Assembly: GCA_023229045.1 (NCBI GenBank)
Contig: JALOAB010000074.1
Location: forward strand, 1 to 9,340
Direction: 5' to 3'
Length of the DNA stretch: 9,340 bases
From: Fidelibacterota bacterium
GTDB lineage: Bacteria > Fidelibacterota > UBA2242
Shown here: piece by piece, positions 1 to 7,271 of the stretch
Layout of the letters: every line of letters starts with the position of its first letter
Numbering within the stretch: the first letter of the stretch is position 1
The notes under the pieces: generated by a model
Seen by the model: only the letters and a program-made list of their open reading frames with translations
Database searches by the model: none
What the model was told of the DNA's origin: nothing
Made by a program: the position numbers and the translations under genes

Positions 1-1092
1 CGGCTCCGTTTATTGATCCGGAAAGCCCTGGACGAACCGATCCGGCAATTGCAAAAGGACTCTCTGCGGGCGGATGCGGAACGTAGTTTTAACAAGATCG
101 TCGGACGCAGTGAGGCTGTACAGAAAATACGCGAACAGATAATGCTTTTCACCAATATTGACTCCCCCGTACTGATCGTTGGTGAAACCGGTACCGGTAA
201 GGAGCTGGTCGCCCGGCAGTTGCATACACACGGCGCTCGCGCCCAGGCGCCTTTCATTCCCATTAATTGTGCGGCCTTGCCTGCCAATCTGATCGAGAGT
301 GAGTTGTTTGGTTACGAAAAGGGCGCGTTCACGGGCGCCGCTAAACGTAAGCCGGGAAAATTTGAAGTTGCCGAAAACGGCACTCTTTTTCTGGATGAAG
401 TCAGTCGCCTGGCGCACGATGCCCAATTGAAACTCCTGCGCGTTCTGCAGGAAAATGAATTTCAAAGAGTAGGGGGAAATGACACCATTCACAGCCGCTG
501 TCGTATCATCGCCGCAACCAATGAGCGCCTGGAAGCTCTGGTCAAAGAAGGACGCTTCCGGGAGGATCTTTACTACCGCCTGAATGTGCTGAGTATCATC
601 GTGCCGCCACTTAGAGAGAGAGCCGAAGATATTGAAGAACTAACCGCTTACCTGTCCAAACAAATCTGCACGGAATTGAAAATTTCTGTAAAGCGGCTCT
701 CAGCCGATGCCACAGAAGTCTTGAAAAATTATGCCTGGCCGGGCAATGTGCGGGAATTGCAGAATGTTCTGACCCGGGCTTTCATCCTTAATCGCGACAA
801 GGCTGAATTGGATAGCCGGGATTTGTCCCTCTGCCTGACACCTCCATCGGAAATTCAAGCACCCGGCAATCTTCTGCCAACTCCTCGTACCATGCAGGAA
901 TTTCAGGAATTGAAAGAAAAGCAAATTGATTCGGCATTGCGTCGGCTGGAAAAACAGTTTGTCACTTATCTCATGGAGCGGTTCAATGGCAACATTACTT
1001 TATCTTCCCATCACATCGGGCTATCACGGACTAATTTTTATAAAATGATGCAAAGATGCGGCTATAAGTCTCACCAGGGAGTGCAGGATTAG
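1..1092 (+). CDS. Sigma-54-dependent NtrC-family response regulator, 5' partial
   Basis: The reading frame is open from base 1. The first residues (RLRLLIRKALDEP) look like the last helix of a receiver domain, so the true start and most of the receiver lie left of the window; the TTG at 13 is not a credible start. Counting from base 1, the AAA+ domain shows Walker A GETGTGKE (about 61-68), the sigma-54 contact loop GAFTGA (108-113), Walker B TLFLDE (128-133) and the arginine-finger region FREDLYYRLNV (186-196). A Fis-type helix-turn-helix (LSSHHIGLSRTNFYKMM) closes the protein. All the ATPase and sigma-54 motifs are intact, so it should remodel sigma-54 RNA polymerase at enhancer-dependent promoters once phosphorylated. 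The gene overlaps the proposed start of the sensor kinase downstream, which is presumably its partner. Its target genes are not visible here. Confidence 0.95.
   Translation, partial: RLRLLIRKALDEPIRQLQKDSLRADAERSFNKIVGRSEAVQKIREQIMLFTNIDSPVLIVGETGTGKELVARQLHTHGARAQAPFIPINCAALPANLIESELFGYEKGAFTGAAKRKPGKFEVAENGTLFLDEVSRLAHDAQLKLLRVLQENEFQRVGGNDTIHSRCRIIAATNERLEALVKEGRFREDLYYRLNVLSIIVPPLRERAEDIEELTAYLSKQICTELKISVKRLSADATEVLKNYAWPGNVRELQNVLTRAFILNRDKAELDSRDLSLCLTPPSEIQAPGNLLPTPRTMQEFQELKEKQIDSALRRLEKQFVTYLMERFNGNITLSSHHIGLSRTNFYKMMQRCGYKSHQGVQD
1076..1081 (+). promoter_or_regulatory. Ribosome binding site supporting an ATT start for the kinase
   Basis: AGGGAG sits six bases before the ATT at 1088, inside the last codons of the response regulator. 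No similar purine-rich site precedes the TTG at 1130, which follows a T-rich stretch. This site is the main reason, with the signal peptide, for choosing the unusual upstream start. Confidence 0.5.
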
Positions 1093-4000
1093 ACGGTATA
1101 TTTTTCTTTTCTGTTTAATATTTTATCTGTTGCCGCTTACGGCGGATCCTTTGCAGTGGTCGAAAATCGATAATCCGGTGGGTAAGCCGCTCTTTTTTTC
1201 GCCCCACTTTTTTCCCGGACAGGATCACCCGAAAGACCTTTTCTATGCATGGGAGCAAAACGGGACGCTGTGGCAGGTTCATAACGATAGCTGGCAGAAA
1301 ATCATAGCCGCCGATTACCAGGCTTTAGGGGTTCATTATGCTATGACGGATGACTCCGCTATTGTGCGTAGCGTCGTCATGCCGGATTCACGCTCTCTGG
1401 TGACTATTTTAAGAAATAGAAAAGTGGTATATGATGATACTCTCTCCAGCGTGCCTTTGAGACAATTGATGCAGGTCAACGAGCAAACCTTCATCATTGC
1501 CGGCGACTGGGGACATTTTTATATATTGGAAAAAAATACTCCCCGTCGGGTGGAAGTTCCATTTTCCAGGCATGTCACGACAGCCTGCCGAACCGAAAAT
1601 GGAAACCTGTGGATCGCTGTTCGGGATGACGGCTTATATTTTTACGATCACCACTCCTGGCGGTATAATCCTTTGCCGGAAGGTTACCTGGTCGACGTCA
1701 ATGGATTGTTCACAGACTCCGATAGTCTGACAGGTTTTGTATCAAATAAAGGCGTTGTCTTTGCTGTTACTGAAAATGGATTCCGTCCGATTAACACTTT
1801 TTTTTCCTCGGATTATTACTGGTATGGTCAGGAATTTCAGAATCGGATCATTATCTGGGGAATCAATGGTTTTTTCTATGATATATTTCATGACGACTGG
1901 CAAAAAATTCCCCTGTCCGGAGATAATCGGGTAAACTCGGCTCTGATTTTATCCGATAGCAGTGCCGTTGTCTGCCTTTCCGATGGAAATTTACTGCAAG
2001 GTAAAATGAAACATGAGCTCATTTTCCGCGATCTTTCCGGTTATTATCATCTGGACGGCAATCGCTTTGAATCAAGTACCGATGGGATTATTCACGATTT
2101 CAGCGGAAACGGGTATAAAGACGTCCTTCTTCTGAATCTCAATGAAAGCTATAACCTTACCTATTTTACTCAGATCGATTCCATGGTTTTTTCAAATACA
2201 ACCCATTCCTCAGGATTAGATCGCTTTACTGAGGTTACCCACATAACCGCAGGAGACATTACCGGCGATGGCAGAGCGGACCTGGTTCTGTTGATGCGTC
2301 CTGCCGGAAAATACCAGCTGATTACCCTTGCCAATCAAAACGACAGTTTTGTAGAAGTGCACCGGTTTGCGCTGGAAGATACCCTGTTACAGCAGATTGA
2401 GCAGATTATGCTTTATGATATGGACGATGACAACATATTGGATTTACTGGTCACCGGACGTTATGCTATCGGGAGCCGCAAAAGTGCCGTGGTCTGGTAT
2501 AAGGGGCGGCGGAATCGCGTCTGGTCGAAGCGAACTGTGATAGATTCGACCCGCTACTGGAATAAAAAGGTCAGAATTGCGGATCTGGACAGAGACGGGC
2601 GGGACGATATCTTTATCGCCAACTTGTGGGGTGAAGACCAGGTAATTTTCGATTTTAAATACCTGCCGGAGATAACTTCCCTCCCCGGTTATACTGTTAC
2701 TAATAAGGCGGTTCTGGCTGATATTTTTCCGGATGGATACCCGGACATAGTTCGAATAGATGTCAGGAGTCTAAGTCTTCTGAAAAATCATGGTAATCGA
2801 ACATTCACTGAAGTAGACATAACCAGCGTATTCGGGACTGTTCTGGCGGGAATTCTCTATGACCTTACAGTGGCTGATATAAACGGCGATGGTTTGCCCG
2901 ACCTGCTCTTAAGTTGTTATCCTGAGCAAAATCAGCTCTGGCTGAATAATGGGGACGGAACATTTTCCGAGGCGGCAGAAAAGGTTAAAATCAGCAATCC
3001 TGCGGTTCAGCATTTCCTGGTTGAGGATCTGGATGGTGACGGCGACCCGGACATATACGGACTTCGTCCCAATTATAACTGCTACTGGCAGAATCTGATG
3101 AGAGGATTGACACCGCTAAAAATACAGTGGCACGGTTCCGGTAGCGACTATGCCCTTCCGCCTCTGACGGCTCACTTTCGAACGCAGGAAGGTGACACCT
3201 TCACCGTCTGGAGTGATCTATCCCACGCTCGGGCTGCAAATAGAGCAATACTGCCGCCGGGAACATTCAAACTCCAGATCGGCAATCAGAGAAGTGTGAC
3301 GTTGTCAGCCCGTTCAGGTAAAGAGATGTCGTTTTCAGCCGAACCGACTTGGCTGATGTCAATTCGGAAAGCCTGTTTCAGGGGACTTTATTATTTACAT
3401 CAGCCCCGCATTTGGGTTCTGGCCGGAATGTTTCTGGTGATGCTCGGTTTTTTCAACATCGCTCAGAAATTGGGCATGAAAATACTCCACTTAAGCTGGC
3501 AGATGCGACAGGGCTTAATGATTGCTAATATTTCCCTGTTCTGGATCCTGATGGTAACTATCAGTCATCCCCGACCAATTATTCAATACGGTCTCCCAGC
3601 TTTGGTACTGATCGCCCTGAATAGCCTGCCCTTTATAACGGTGATTCCAATCATCAGACATCATCGGCATCAGGATTTGCCATCCCGCAGACAGGCGCTA
3701 TTGCATGAAGTCATGGTTTTTTCACATGGCGAATGGGCAATGTCGAACCTGAACGGGCTGATACTCCTATTGAAAAATTACCCCCTGGATGAAATTCCGG
3801 ATAATCGCTATCAGGAATCGTTGCGTGAAAAAATCAATGTATTTATCAAACTGACCTCGGCTAAAATCGCTGAACTTGTCCGATTGGGAAATCAGACCGG
3901 GATTGCTTCCGAAACATTCGGACGGATCCAATCCATTGAACTGTTACTCAGAAATAATCTGCAAGCCTATGCCCGTATCGGTTCGGTTATCGATCGAATG

Positions 4001-4525
4001 GTTGCTCTCGAAACAGCCCGAATGCTGGAGATTCTTAAAGTGCTGATCAGTGAAATCAAACAGGCGACCTTTGATTGTTTCAGTTGCGACGCCCGACAAG
4101 TCATTCAAAACCTGTTGGCAGAGCGTCAGGCGCGACAAGCCTACTCCCAAATCCGCCAGCATTTCCATTTACCTGATGGAAAAACGAATAAAGTCCTCAT
4201 TACGGCTCCTGAACTGGCGGATATTCTGGACATTCTCCTGCAGAATGCCGAAAAAGCCATGCAATCTCAGTCTGTTAAGGAGCTGGCGATCGACCTTCAG
4301 AATGTAGGGCACCGGTGCCGGATTACAGTAGCAGACAGCGGAGAAAACATACCACCGGATCAACGCCAGAAAATATTCAGCATGGCATACTCCACCTGGG
4401 GCGGCAGTGGTAAAGGATTGCCTATGTCGGCAAAAATTGCCGAAACCTACGGCGGGCGCCTGTTTTTAAGCGATCAATCACCATTAGGTGGCGCGGCTTT
4501 TGTGCTGGAATTGAATCTTGTGTAA
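1088..4525 (+). CDS. Membrane sensor histidine kinase with Reg_prop-like and FG-GAP propeller sensor
   Basis: About 1145 residues if translation starts at the ATT at 1088. That start gives RRYIFLFCLIFYLLPLTAD, a typical signal peptide that the TTG at 1130 would remove. Around residues 166-188, ENGNLWIAVRDDGLYFYD resembles the two-component regulator propeller repeat. Seven FG-GAP/VCBS-like calcium loops follow at about 335-658 (FSGNGYKD, ITGDGRAD, MDDDNILD, LDRDGRDD, IFPDGYPD, INGDGLPD, LDGDGDPD), enough for a seven-bladed propeller. Three hydrophobic helices lie near 775-793, 810-829 and 833-856. With an exported N-terminus, three helices leave the kinase in the cytoplasm. The likely phosphoacceptor is His880 (FSHGEWAMSNL). 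The ATPase domain has an N box (LLQNAEKAM, Asn1053), a G1 box (ADSGENIP, Asp1083) and a G2 box (GGSGKGLP, about 1105-1112). It probably phosphorylates the upstream regulator. The ligand is unknown. Confidence 0.9.
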   Translation: MRRYIFLFCLIFYLLPLTADPLQWSKIDNPVGKPLFFSPHFFPGQDHPKDLFYAWEQNGTLWQVHNDSWQKIIAADYQALGVHYAMTDDSAIVRSVVMPDSRSLVTILRNRKVVYDDTLSSVPLRQLMQVNEQTFIIAGDWGHFYILEKNTPRRVEVPFSRHVTTACRTENGNLWIAVRDDGLYFYDHHSWRYNPLPEGYLVDVNGLFTDSDSLTGFVSNKGVVFAVTENGFRPINTFFSSDYYWYGQEFQNRIIIWGINGFFYDIFHDDWQKIPLSGDNRVNSALILSDSSAVVCLSDGNLLQGKMKHELIFRDLSGYYHLDGNRFESSTDGIIHDFSGNGYKDVLLLNLNESYNLTYFTQIDSMVFSNTTHSSGLDRFTEVTHITAGDITGDGRADLVLLMRPAGKYQLITLANQNDSFVEVHRFALEDTLLQQIEQIMLYDMDDDNILDLLVTGRYAIGSRKSAVVWYKGRRNRVWSKRTVIDSTRYWNKKVRIADLDRDGRDDIFIANLWGEDQVIFDFKYLPEITSLPGYTVTNKAVLADIFPDGYPDIVRIDVRSLSLLKNHGNRTFTEVDITSVFGTVLAGILYDLTVADINGDGLPDLLLSCYPEQNQLWLNNGDGTFSEAAEKVKISNPAVQHFLVEDLDGDGDPDIYGLRPNYNCYWQNLMRGLTPLKIQWHGSGSDYALPPLTAHFRTQEGDTFTVWSDLSHARAANRAILPPGTFKLQIGNQRSVTLSARSGKEMSFSAEPTWLMSIRKACFRGLYYLHQPRIWVLAGMFLVMLGFFNIAQKLGMKILHLSWQMRQGLMIANISLFWILMVTISHPRPIIQYGLPALVLIALNSLPFITVIPIIRHHRHQDLPSRRQALLHEVMVFSHGEWAMSNLNGLILLLKNYPLDEIPDNRYQESLREKINVFIKLTSAKIAELVRLGNQTGIASETFGRIQSIELLLRNNLQAYARIGSVIDRMVALETARMLEILKVLISEIKQATFDCFSCDARQVIQNLLAERQARQAYSQIRQHFHLPDGKTNKVLITAPELADILDILLQNAEKAMQSQSVKELAIDLQNVGHRCRITVADSGENIPPDQRQKIFSMAYSTWGGSGKGLPMSAKIAETYGGRLFLSDQSPLGGAAFVLELNLV

Positions 4526-4569
4526 ATAAAGAAGCTTAGTAGTGTTTTATGCTGTGTATTCTGGTTAAT

Positions 4570-4588
4570 CAGGGAACCGCCAACACAG
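4570..4588 (+). repeat. Direct repeat copy 1 (19 bp)
   Basis: CAGGGAACCGCCAACACAG recurs at 4702-4720 with one A/G difference. Sequence on either side of the two copies differs, so the conserved unit is short. It may be a recombinase arm site, a trace of the attachment site or a dispersed genomic repeat. Confidence 0.6.
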
Positions 4589-4669
4589 AGCTTCTATTGA
4601 CTAGATTAGTGAAAATAATCAACATCGAATAGTATAAAGATTTTTTGTTTTGTGGCGAGGGACGGAATT

Positions 4670-4705
4670 CCTGCCTGACCGATTGACATCAGTCAGTCGG
4701 GCAGG
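4670..4705. repeat. Imperfect hairpin (14-bp arms, 8-base loop)
   Basis: The arm at 4670-4683 (CCTGCCTGACCGAT) pairs with 4692-4705 (GTCAGTCGGGCAGG). In RNA this gives eleven Watson-Crick pairs, two G-U pairs and one mismatch around the loop TGACATCA. No T-run follows on either strand, so a rho-independent terminator is unlikely. It overlaps the first bases of the second 19-bp repeat, and the two may form one REP- or MITE-like unit. Confidence 0.6.
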
Positions 4706-4720
4706 GAACCGCCGACACAG
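4702..4720 (+). repeat. Direct repeat copy 2 (19 bp)
   Basis: CAGGGAACCGCCGACACAG differs from the copy at 4570-4588 at one base and lies 132 bp further right, directly attached to the 3' arm of the hairpin. Confidence 0.6.
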
Positions 4721-4803
4721 GGATTTTCAGTCCTATGTTTATAGACGATAAAAACATTTCGTATCCTGCCGGTATCCGGTTTTAAGCTTCCAAACGTGCA
4801 TTT

Positions 4804-5802
4804 TTAAGCCTGAATTGTAGGTCTAAAATTTTGAGTATTGATTGCCCGGTCTTTGAACACTTGCGCCAAAAAGTCAACCGGAAACGCTGTATAAATCTCA
4901 GTCACGGTTACGCTGGAATGTCCTAACAGTTCCTTGACTAACTGAATATTGTTTGTCTCAATCAATTTCCGCAAGGCGAAAGTGTGTCTAAGCGCGTGTA
5001 ACGTCTTGCCGGTAATACCTGCCGCTTTACATGATTTGCTAAAGGAATGAGAAATAAAGGAAAGTGAATAAGGATCGGTTGTCGCAATCTGATAATCTTT
5101 GACATTCTGAAACGGGATCGGAATGATTCGCTGTTTGCGTCCCTTCGATTGCTCCACTGTGATAAAATCGCCCGTTAATTTTGAATGAAATAATTCGCCC
5201 GCCCGAAGGCCGGTCACTTCATAAATTCTATAAGCCGCTAACAACTTCGGATCGGTCACTTGCTTGTAAATCCGATCCATTTCGTCAGGTGTGATAAACT
5301 TCGGCAAGTGTTGATCGGCCTTGATCTGCTTAACGTGAAAGGGCGATTGAATCAAACCTTTATCAGTCAGAAAATTTAACATTGCCCGTATCCCGCGCAA
5401 GCGAATGTTTACAGTTGTCGGATTATATCGGTCTTGCAAATAGGCTAACAGTTCGCTGTAATTCTCGCGCCTGATTGAATTGAAATAAACCAGCCCGCCT
5501 AAAGCATTGATAAAGTCATTCGCGGCCAAGCGGTAAGTTTTAACGGTCGATAAGGTGACGTTTCGCTCAATACCGATATTTTTTAGGAAATAGTCAACGC
5601 CCACTTGAATCGTCATGCGATTCTTAAGGGCGTCCAATTCGCCTCTGATTCTCTGCTTGATTTCGATTTCCTGACGCTCGATCTTTGACTGCTGGATTTC
5701 AGCGTCCCGACGATTAGCCGTGCCAGTTGGTAAAAGTTTCTCTTTACCGTCAATCCAAACACGGATATAAAATTTGCCTTTCAATAAACGTAAACCAGCC
5801 AT
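4804..5802 (-). CDS. int: Tyrosine recombinase (phage-type integrase)
   Basis: A 332-residue site-specific recombinase that would integrate and excise the element. The N-terminal part (to about 60) looks like the short arm-binding region plus linker of phage integrases (KGKFYIRVWIDGK); the SAM-like core-binding domain spans roughly 62-160 and the catalytic domain 165-320. The full catalytic set is visible: Arg200 in TGLRAGEL, Lys220 in the SKGRKQR hairpin, His269 and Arg272 in HALRHTFA, His295 in LLGHSS and the nucleophile Tyr304 in TEIYTAF. Length is normal and nothing is broken, so it should be active. The ATG at 5802 follows an AAGGCGGTGA ribosome binding site. The gene lies 12 bp after the excisionase-like gene, probably on one transcript. 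It is the last element gene before the host locus, as expected at an element's end. Confidence 0.95.
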   Translation of the reverse strand: MAGLRLLKGKFYIRVWIDGKEKLLPTGTANRRDAEIQQSKIERQEIEIKQRIRGELDALKNRMTIQVGVDYFLKNIGIERNVTLSTVKTYRLAANDFINALGGLVYFNSIRRENYSELLAYLQDRYNPTTVNIRLRGIRAMLNFLTDKGLIQSPFHVKQIKADQHLPKFITPDEMDRIYKQVTDPKLLAAYRIYEVTGLRAGELFHSKLTGDFITVEQSKGRKQRIIPIPFQNVKDYQIATTDPYSLSFISHSFSKSCKAAGITGKTLHALRHTFALRKLIETNNIQLVKELLGHSSVTVTEIYTAFPVDFLAQVFKDRAINTQNFRPTIQA

Positions 5803-5814
5803 AATTCACCGCCT

Positions 5815-5991
5815 TTATTTTAATAAGGTTTCAATTTGTTCGACAGGTATCAGGTTTTTACCAGTCTTTAAAAATCCGCCAAGTTTTACTGGCTTTAAAA
5901 ATCCCGCCTTAATATAGTTAAAAACTGTCCTTTGACTTACCCTAAGCATTTCGGCGGTTTCTGCAATAGTTAGCATTTGCTTTTTATTCAT
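5815..5991 (-). CDS. Small excisionase-like helix-turn-helix protein
   Basis: A 58-residue protein with a MerR/HTH_17-type DNA-binding fold: MLTIAETAEMLRVSQRTVFNYIKAG is the helix-turn-helix, followed by a glycine-rich wing and a final helix (PVEQIETLL). The ATG at 5991 has GGAG eight bases upstream. It lies 12 bp before the integrase and behind the strong promoter at 6043-6071. Size, fold and place fit a recombination directionality factor (excisionase) or a small repressor of the int operon; the sequence cannot separate the two. The wing contains a nine-residue tandem repeat (GFLKPVKLG then GFLKTGKNL), matched at DNA level by CTTTAAAAATCC at 5866-5877 and 5893-5904. Confidence 0.8.
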   Translation of the reverse strand: MNKKQMLTIAETAEMLRVSQRTVFNYIKAGFLKPVKLGGFLKTGKNLIPVEQIETLLK

Positions 5992-6035
5992 TTTTCAAAC
6001 TCCATTTCTAAAAATCATATCCTATCGGTAGAATA

Positions 6036-6102
6036 TGTTCGTAGTATACAAACTGTTTCGTGAATTGTCAAGAAATATCTTGCAAATGATTGTTCCGTAT
6101 AC
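6036..6102. promoter_or_regulatory. Candidate operator or excisionase sites around the promoter
   Basis: TGTTC-(3)-GTATAC variants occur twice in the same orientation: TGTTCGTAGTATAC at 6036-6049, covering the -10 box, and TGTTCCGTATAC at 6091-6102, about 20 bp upstream of the -35 box. A third element, CAAGA-AATA-TCTTG at 6069-6082, is a small palindrome touching the -35 box. Two spaced similar sites plus a palindrome on a strong promoter suggest a controlled promoter. The binding protein is not known; the two small HTH proteins encoded nearby are candidates. Confidence 0.35.
6043..6071 (-). promoter_or_regulatory. Sigma-70-type promoter for the xis-like/int genes
   Basis: On the - strand, TTGACA (6066-6071) and TATACT (6043-6048) are separated by exactly 17 bases: a perfect -35 and a five-of-six -10. 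Transcription should start near 6036 and leave a leader of about 45 bases before the ATG at 5991. It is the only large non-coding gap in the element part of the window, so it may let int be expressed independently of the upstream operon. Confidence 0.75.
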
Positions 6103-6120
6103 CGTTAAGCCTATCATTCG

Positions 6121-6993
6121 TTATAAGCGATTTAAGCGATTTTCAGTTAAAAGTGGTACGTTATGACAAGTCTGACTGTGATCGTTTAACTCCGCTAACG
6201 AAGTTTCGTTTTTCGCAAATAGATTGCCTTGCGCCATTTCGTTTTTAAGCCGTTCAACCGATTTCTGATAAAAACCAGGATCGCGCTCAATGCAAATAAA
6301 ATTCCGGTTTAGTCTATGACAAGCAACCGCAACCGATCCGCTCCCGGAGAATGGATCACAAACCAGGTCGCCTTTCTTGCTTAGGGTTTTAATTAAGTAA
6401 CCAATTAATCCGATTGATTTTTGACAAGGCATCCCTTCAATTCGCTCCGATTGCGGCAAGTTATCCTTTGCCGGATAGTAAAGACAATTCGTCGGGAATC
6501 TGTCGCCGGTCACGTTATCAGTCAAATAGCCGTCGTGCTTTTTGCGTGTCGGATTTCCACCCCTATGCAGTTTTCGATAGGCCGCTCCAGGTGAATATTG
6601 CGGATTGAAAGTTAAGCTGGACGTTTTAGCCTTTTTATGTTTCCAGACTAATATCATTTCGACGTTACTGATCGGCGATTGTTTGTTTATTGGTTGCCCG
6701 TGACTTTTAATCCAGACAAAATAGAACCGGAAGGCAAAATATTTCTGAAAGGCGTTTCCGATTGCAAGACTGGTTTGATAATCGGCAAAGATACAAATTT
6801 GCCCGTTTGGTTTTAATATTCTTTTGAATTGATCGGCCAAGACTTCAAAATCGTGATTGCTCAGATTCCAGGATTTATATAAATCGGCTAAGGCGGTGAC
6901 GTAAGGCGGATCAGTTAGCAGAAGGTCGATTGAACTTTCCGGGATTTCCGGTAACAAGGAAAAGCAATTACCTTGTGTGATCCGGTTTATCAT
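6121..6993 (-). CDS. Beta-class DNA adenine methyltransferase (phage-type, solitary)
   Basis: A 290-residue S-adenosylmethionine-dependent DNA methyltransferase. The catalytic motif DPPY (residues 28-31) comes before the cofactor motif DPFSGSG (213-219), which is the beta-class order. DPPY together with this class usually means N6-adenine methylation, though N4-cytosine is not excluded. The stretch from about 95 to 185 would be the target recognition region. The HPTQKP-like motif before the cofactor site is altered to MPCQKS. The start overlaps the stop of the upstream HTH gene by ATGA, indicating translational coupling. No restriction endonuclease lies beside it in the window, so it looks like an orphan enzyme that protects the element from host restriction or marks its DNA for regulation. 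The last codons include a 9-bp tandem repeat (NRLNRL). Confidence 0.9.
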   Translation of the reverse strand: MINRITQGNCFSLLPEIPESSIDLLLTDPPYVTALADLYKSWNLSNHDFEVLADQFKRILKPNGQICIFADYQTSLAIGNAFQKYFAFRFYFVWIKSHGQPINKQSPISNVEMILVWKHKKAKTSSLTFNPQYSPGAAYRKLHRGGNPTRKKHDGYLTDNVTGDRFPTNCLYYPAKDNLPQSERIEGMPCQKSIGLIGYLIKTLSKKGDLVCDPFSGSGSVAVACHRLNRNFICIERDPGFYQKSVERLKNEMAQGNLFAKNETSLAELNDHSQTCHNVPLLTENRLNRL

Positions 6994-7271
6994 AACAAAG
7001 CCTCGAAAGTTGCCCGCGCCCGCGCCGTCGGTCTAATGTCGCCGCTAAGCAACCAAAAATCAATCTGTTTACGATTGAACCGGATTGCCCCGCCTTCAGC
7101 CGTCGGCAATCGCCGGAAGGGAATATCGCCGGAAGTTACCAACTTGCGAATAGTTGATTCAGACAAGCCCAAATATTCCGCGCACTGTTTGACGCTTAAC
7201 CATGCTGGATATTCGGGCTTTAACTGATCGATTTTCGCAATCAATTCTCGAAATAAGGGTTCGTCAGTCAT
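6990..7271 (-). CDS. HTH_17-type DNA-binding protein
   Basis: A 93-residue protein starting at the ATG at 7271 (MTDEPLFRELI). An in-frame start at 7316 would overlap the upstream gene by 53 bases and lacks a good ribosome binding site, whereas GAGG lies nine bases before 7271. The middle and C-terminal parts (WLSVKQCAEYLGLSESTI, then RKLVTSGDIPFRRLPTAEGG, then a FNRKQIDFWL helix) form a winged helix-turn-helix of the excisionase/MerR-like HTH_17 group. It overlaps the upstream gene by 8 bases and the methyltransferase by 4, so it is part of the same operon. It is likely a regulator or accessory recombination factor. It is a second, distinct HTH_17 protein besides the one next to int. Confidence 0.85.
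   Translation of the reverse strand: MTDEPLFRELIAKIDQLKPEYPAWLSVKQCAEYLGLSESTIRKLVTSGDIPFRRLPTAEGGAIRFNRKQIDFWLLSGDIRPTARARATFEALL

Larger units (their letters stand above)
4526..4803. other. Gene-free junction between host locus and integrative element
   Basis: No plausible gene or tRNA is seen in these 278 bases. The stretch separates the + strand kinase from the convergent integrase and holds two 19-bp direct repeats and one hairpin, listed separately. Because an integrase gene usually lies close to its attachment site, the left end (attL) of the element probably falls here. No strong rho-independent terminator is visible for either converging gene. A short CCGG-TAT-CCGG hairpin followed by TTTT (4769-4783) is at best a weak + strand candidate. 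Confidence 0.5.

Noticed and set aside
1130..1132. TTG as the start of the sensor kinase
   Set aside because: It would remove the signal peptide encoded just upstream in the same frame and has no ribosome binding site; the ATT at 1088 fits better, though it is unusual.
4530..4595. Inverted repeat AGAAGCT / AGCTTCT after the kinase gene as a terminator
   Set aside because: Seven-bp arms are separated by 52 bases and no T-run follows; likely chance.
4683..4711. TTGACA at 4683-4688 as a + strand promoter
   Set aside because: No -10-like sequence lies at a 16-18 bp distance and no gene follows on that strand; the hexamer is part of the hairpin arm and loop.
4526..4803. tRNA or CRISPR array as integration target or defence locus
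   Set aside because: No cloverleaf could be folded by eye, and the two 19-bp repeats are 132 bp apart without further regularly spaced copies.
6125..6142. 9-bp tandem repeat AAGCGATTT at the methyltransferase 3' end
   Set aside because: Only two copies, in frame, encoding NRLNRL at the C-terminus; most simply a small coding duplication without further role.
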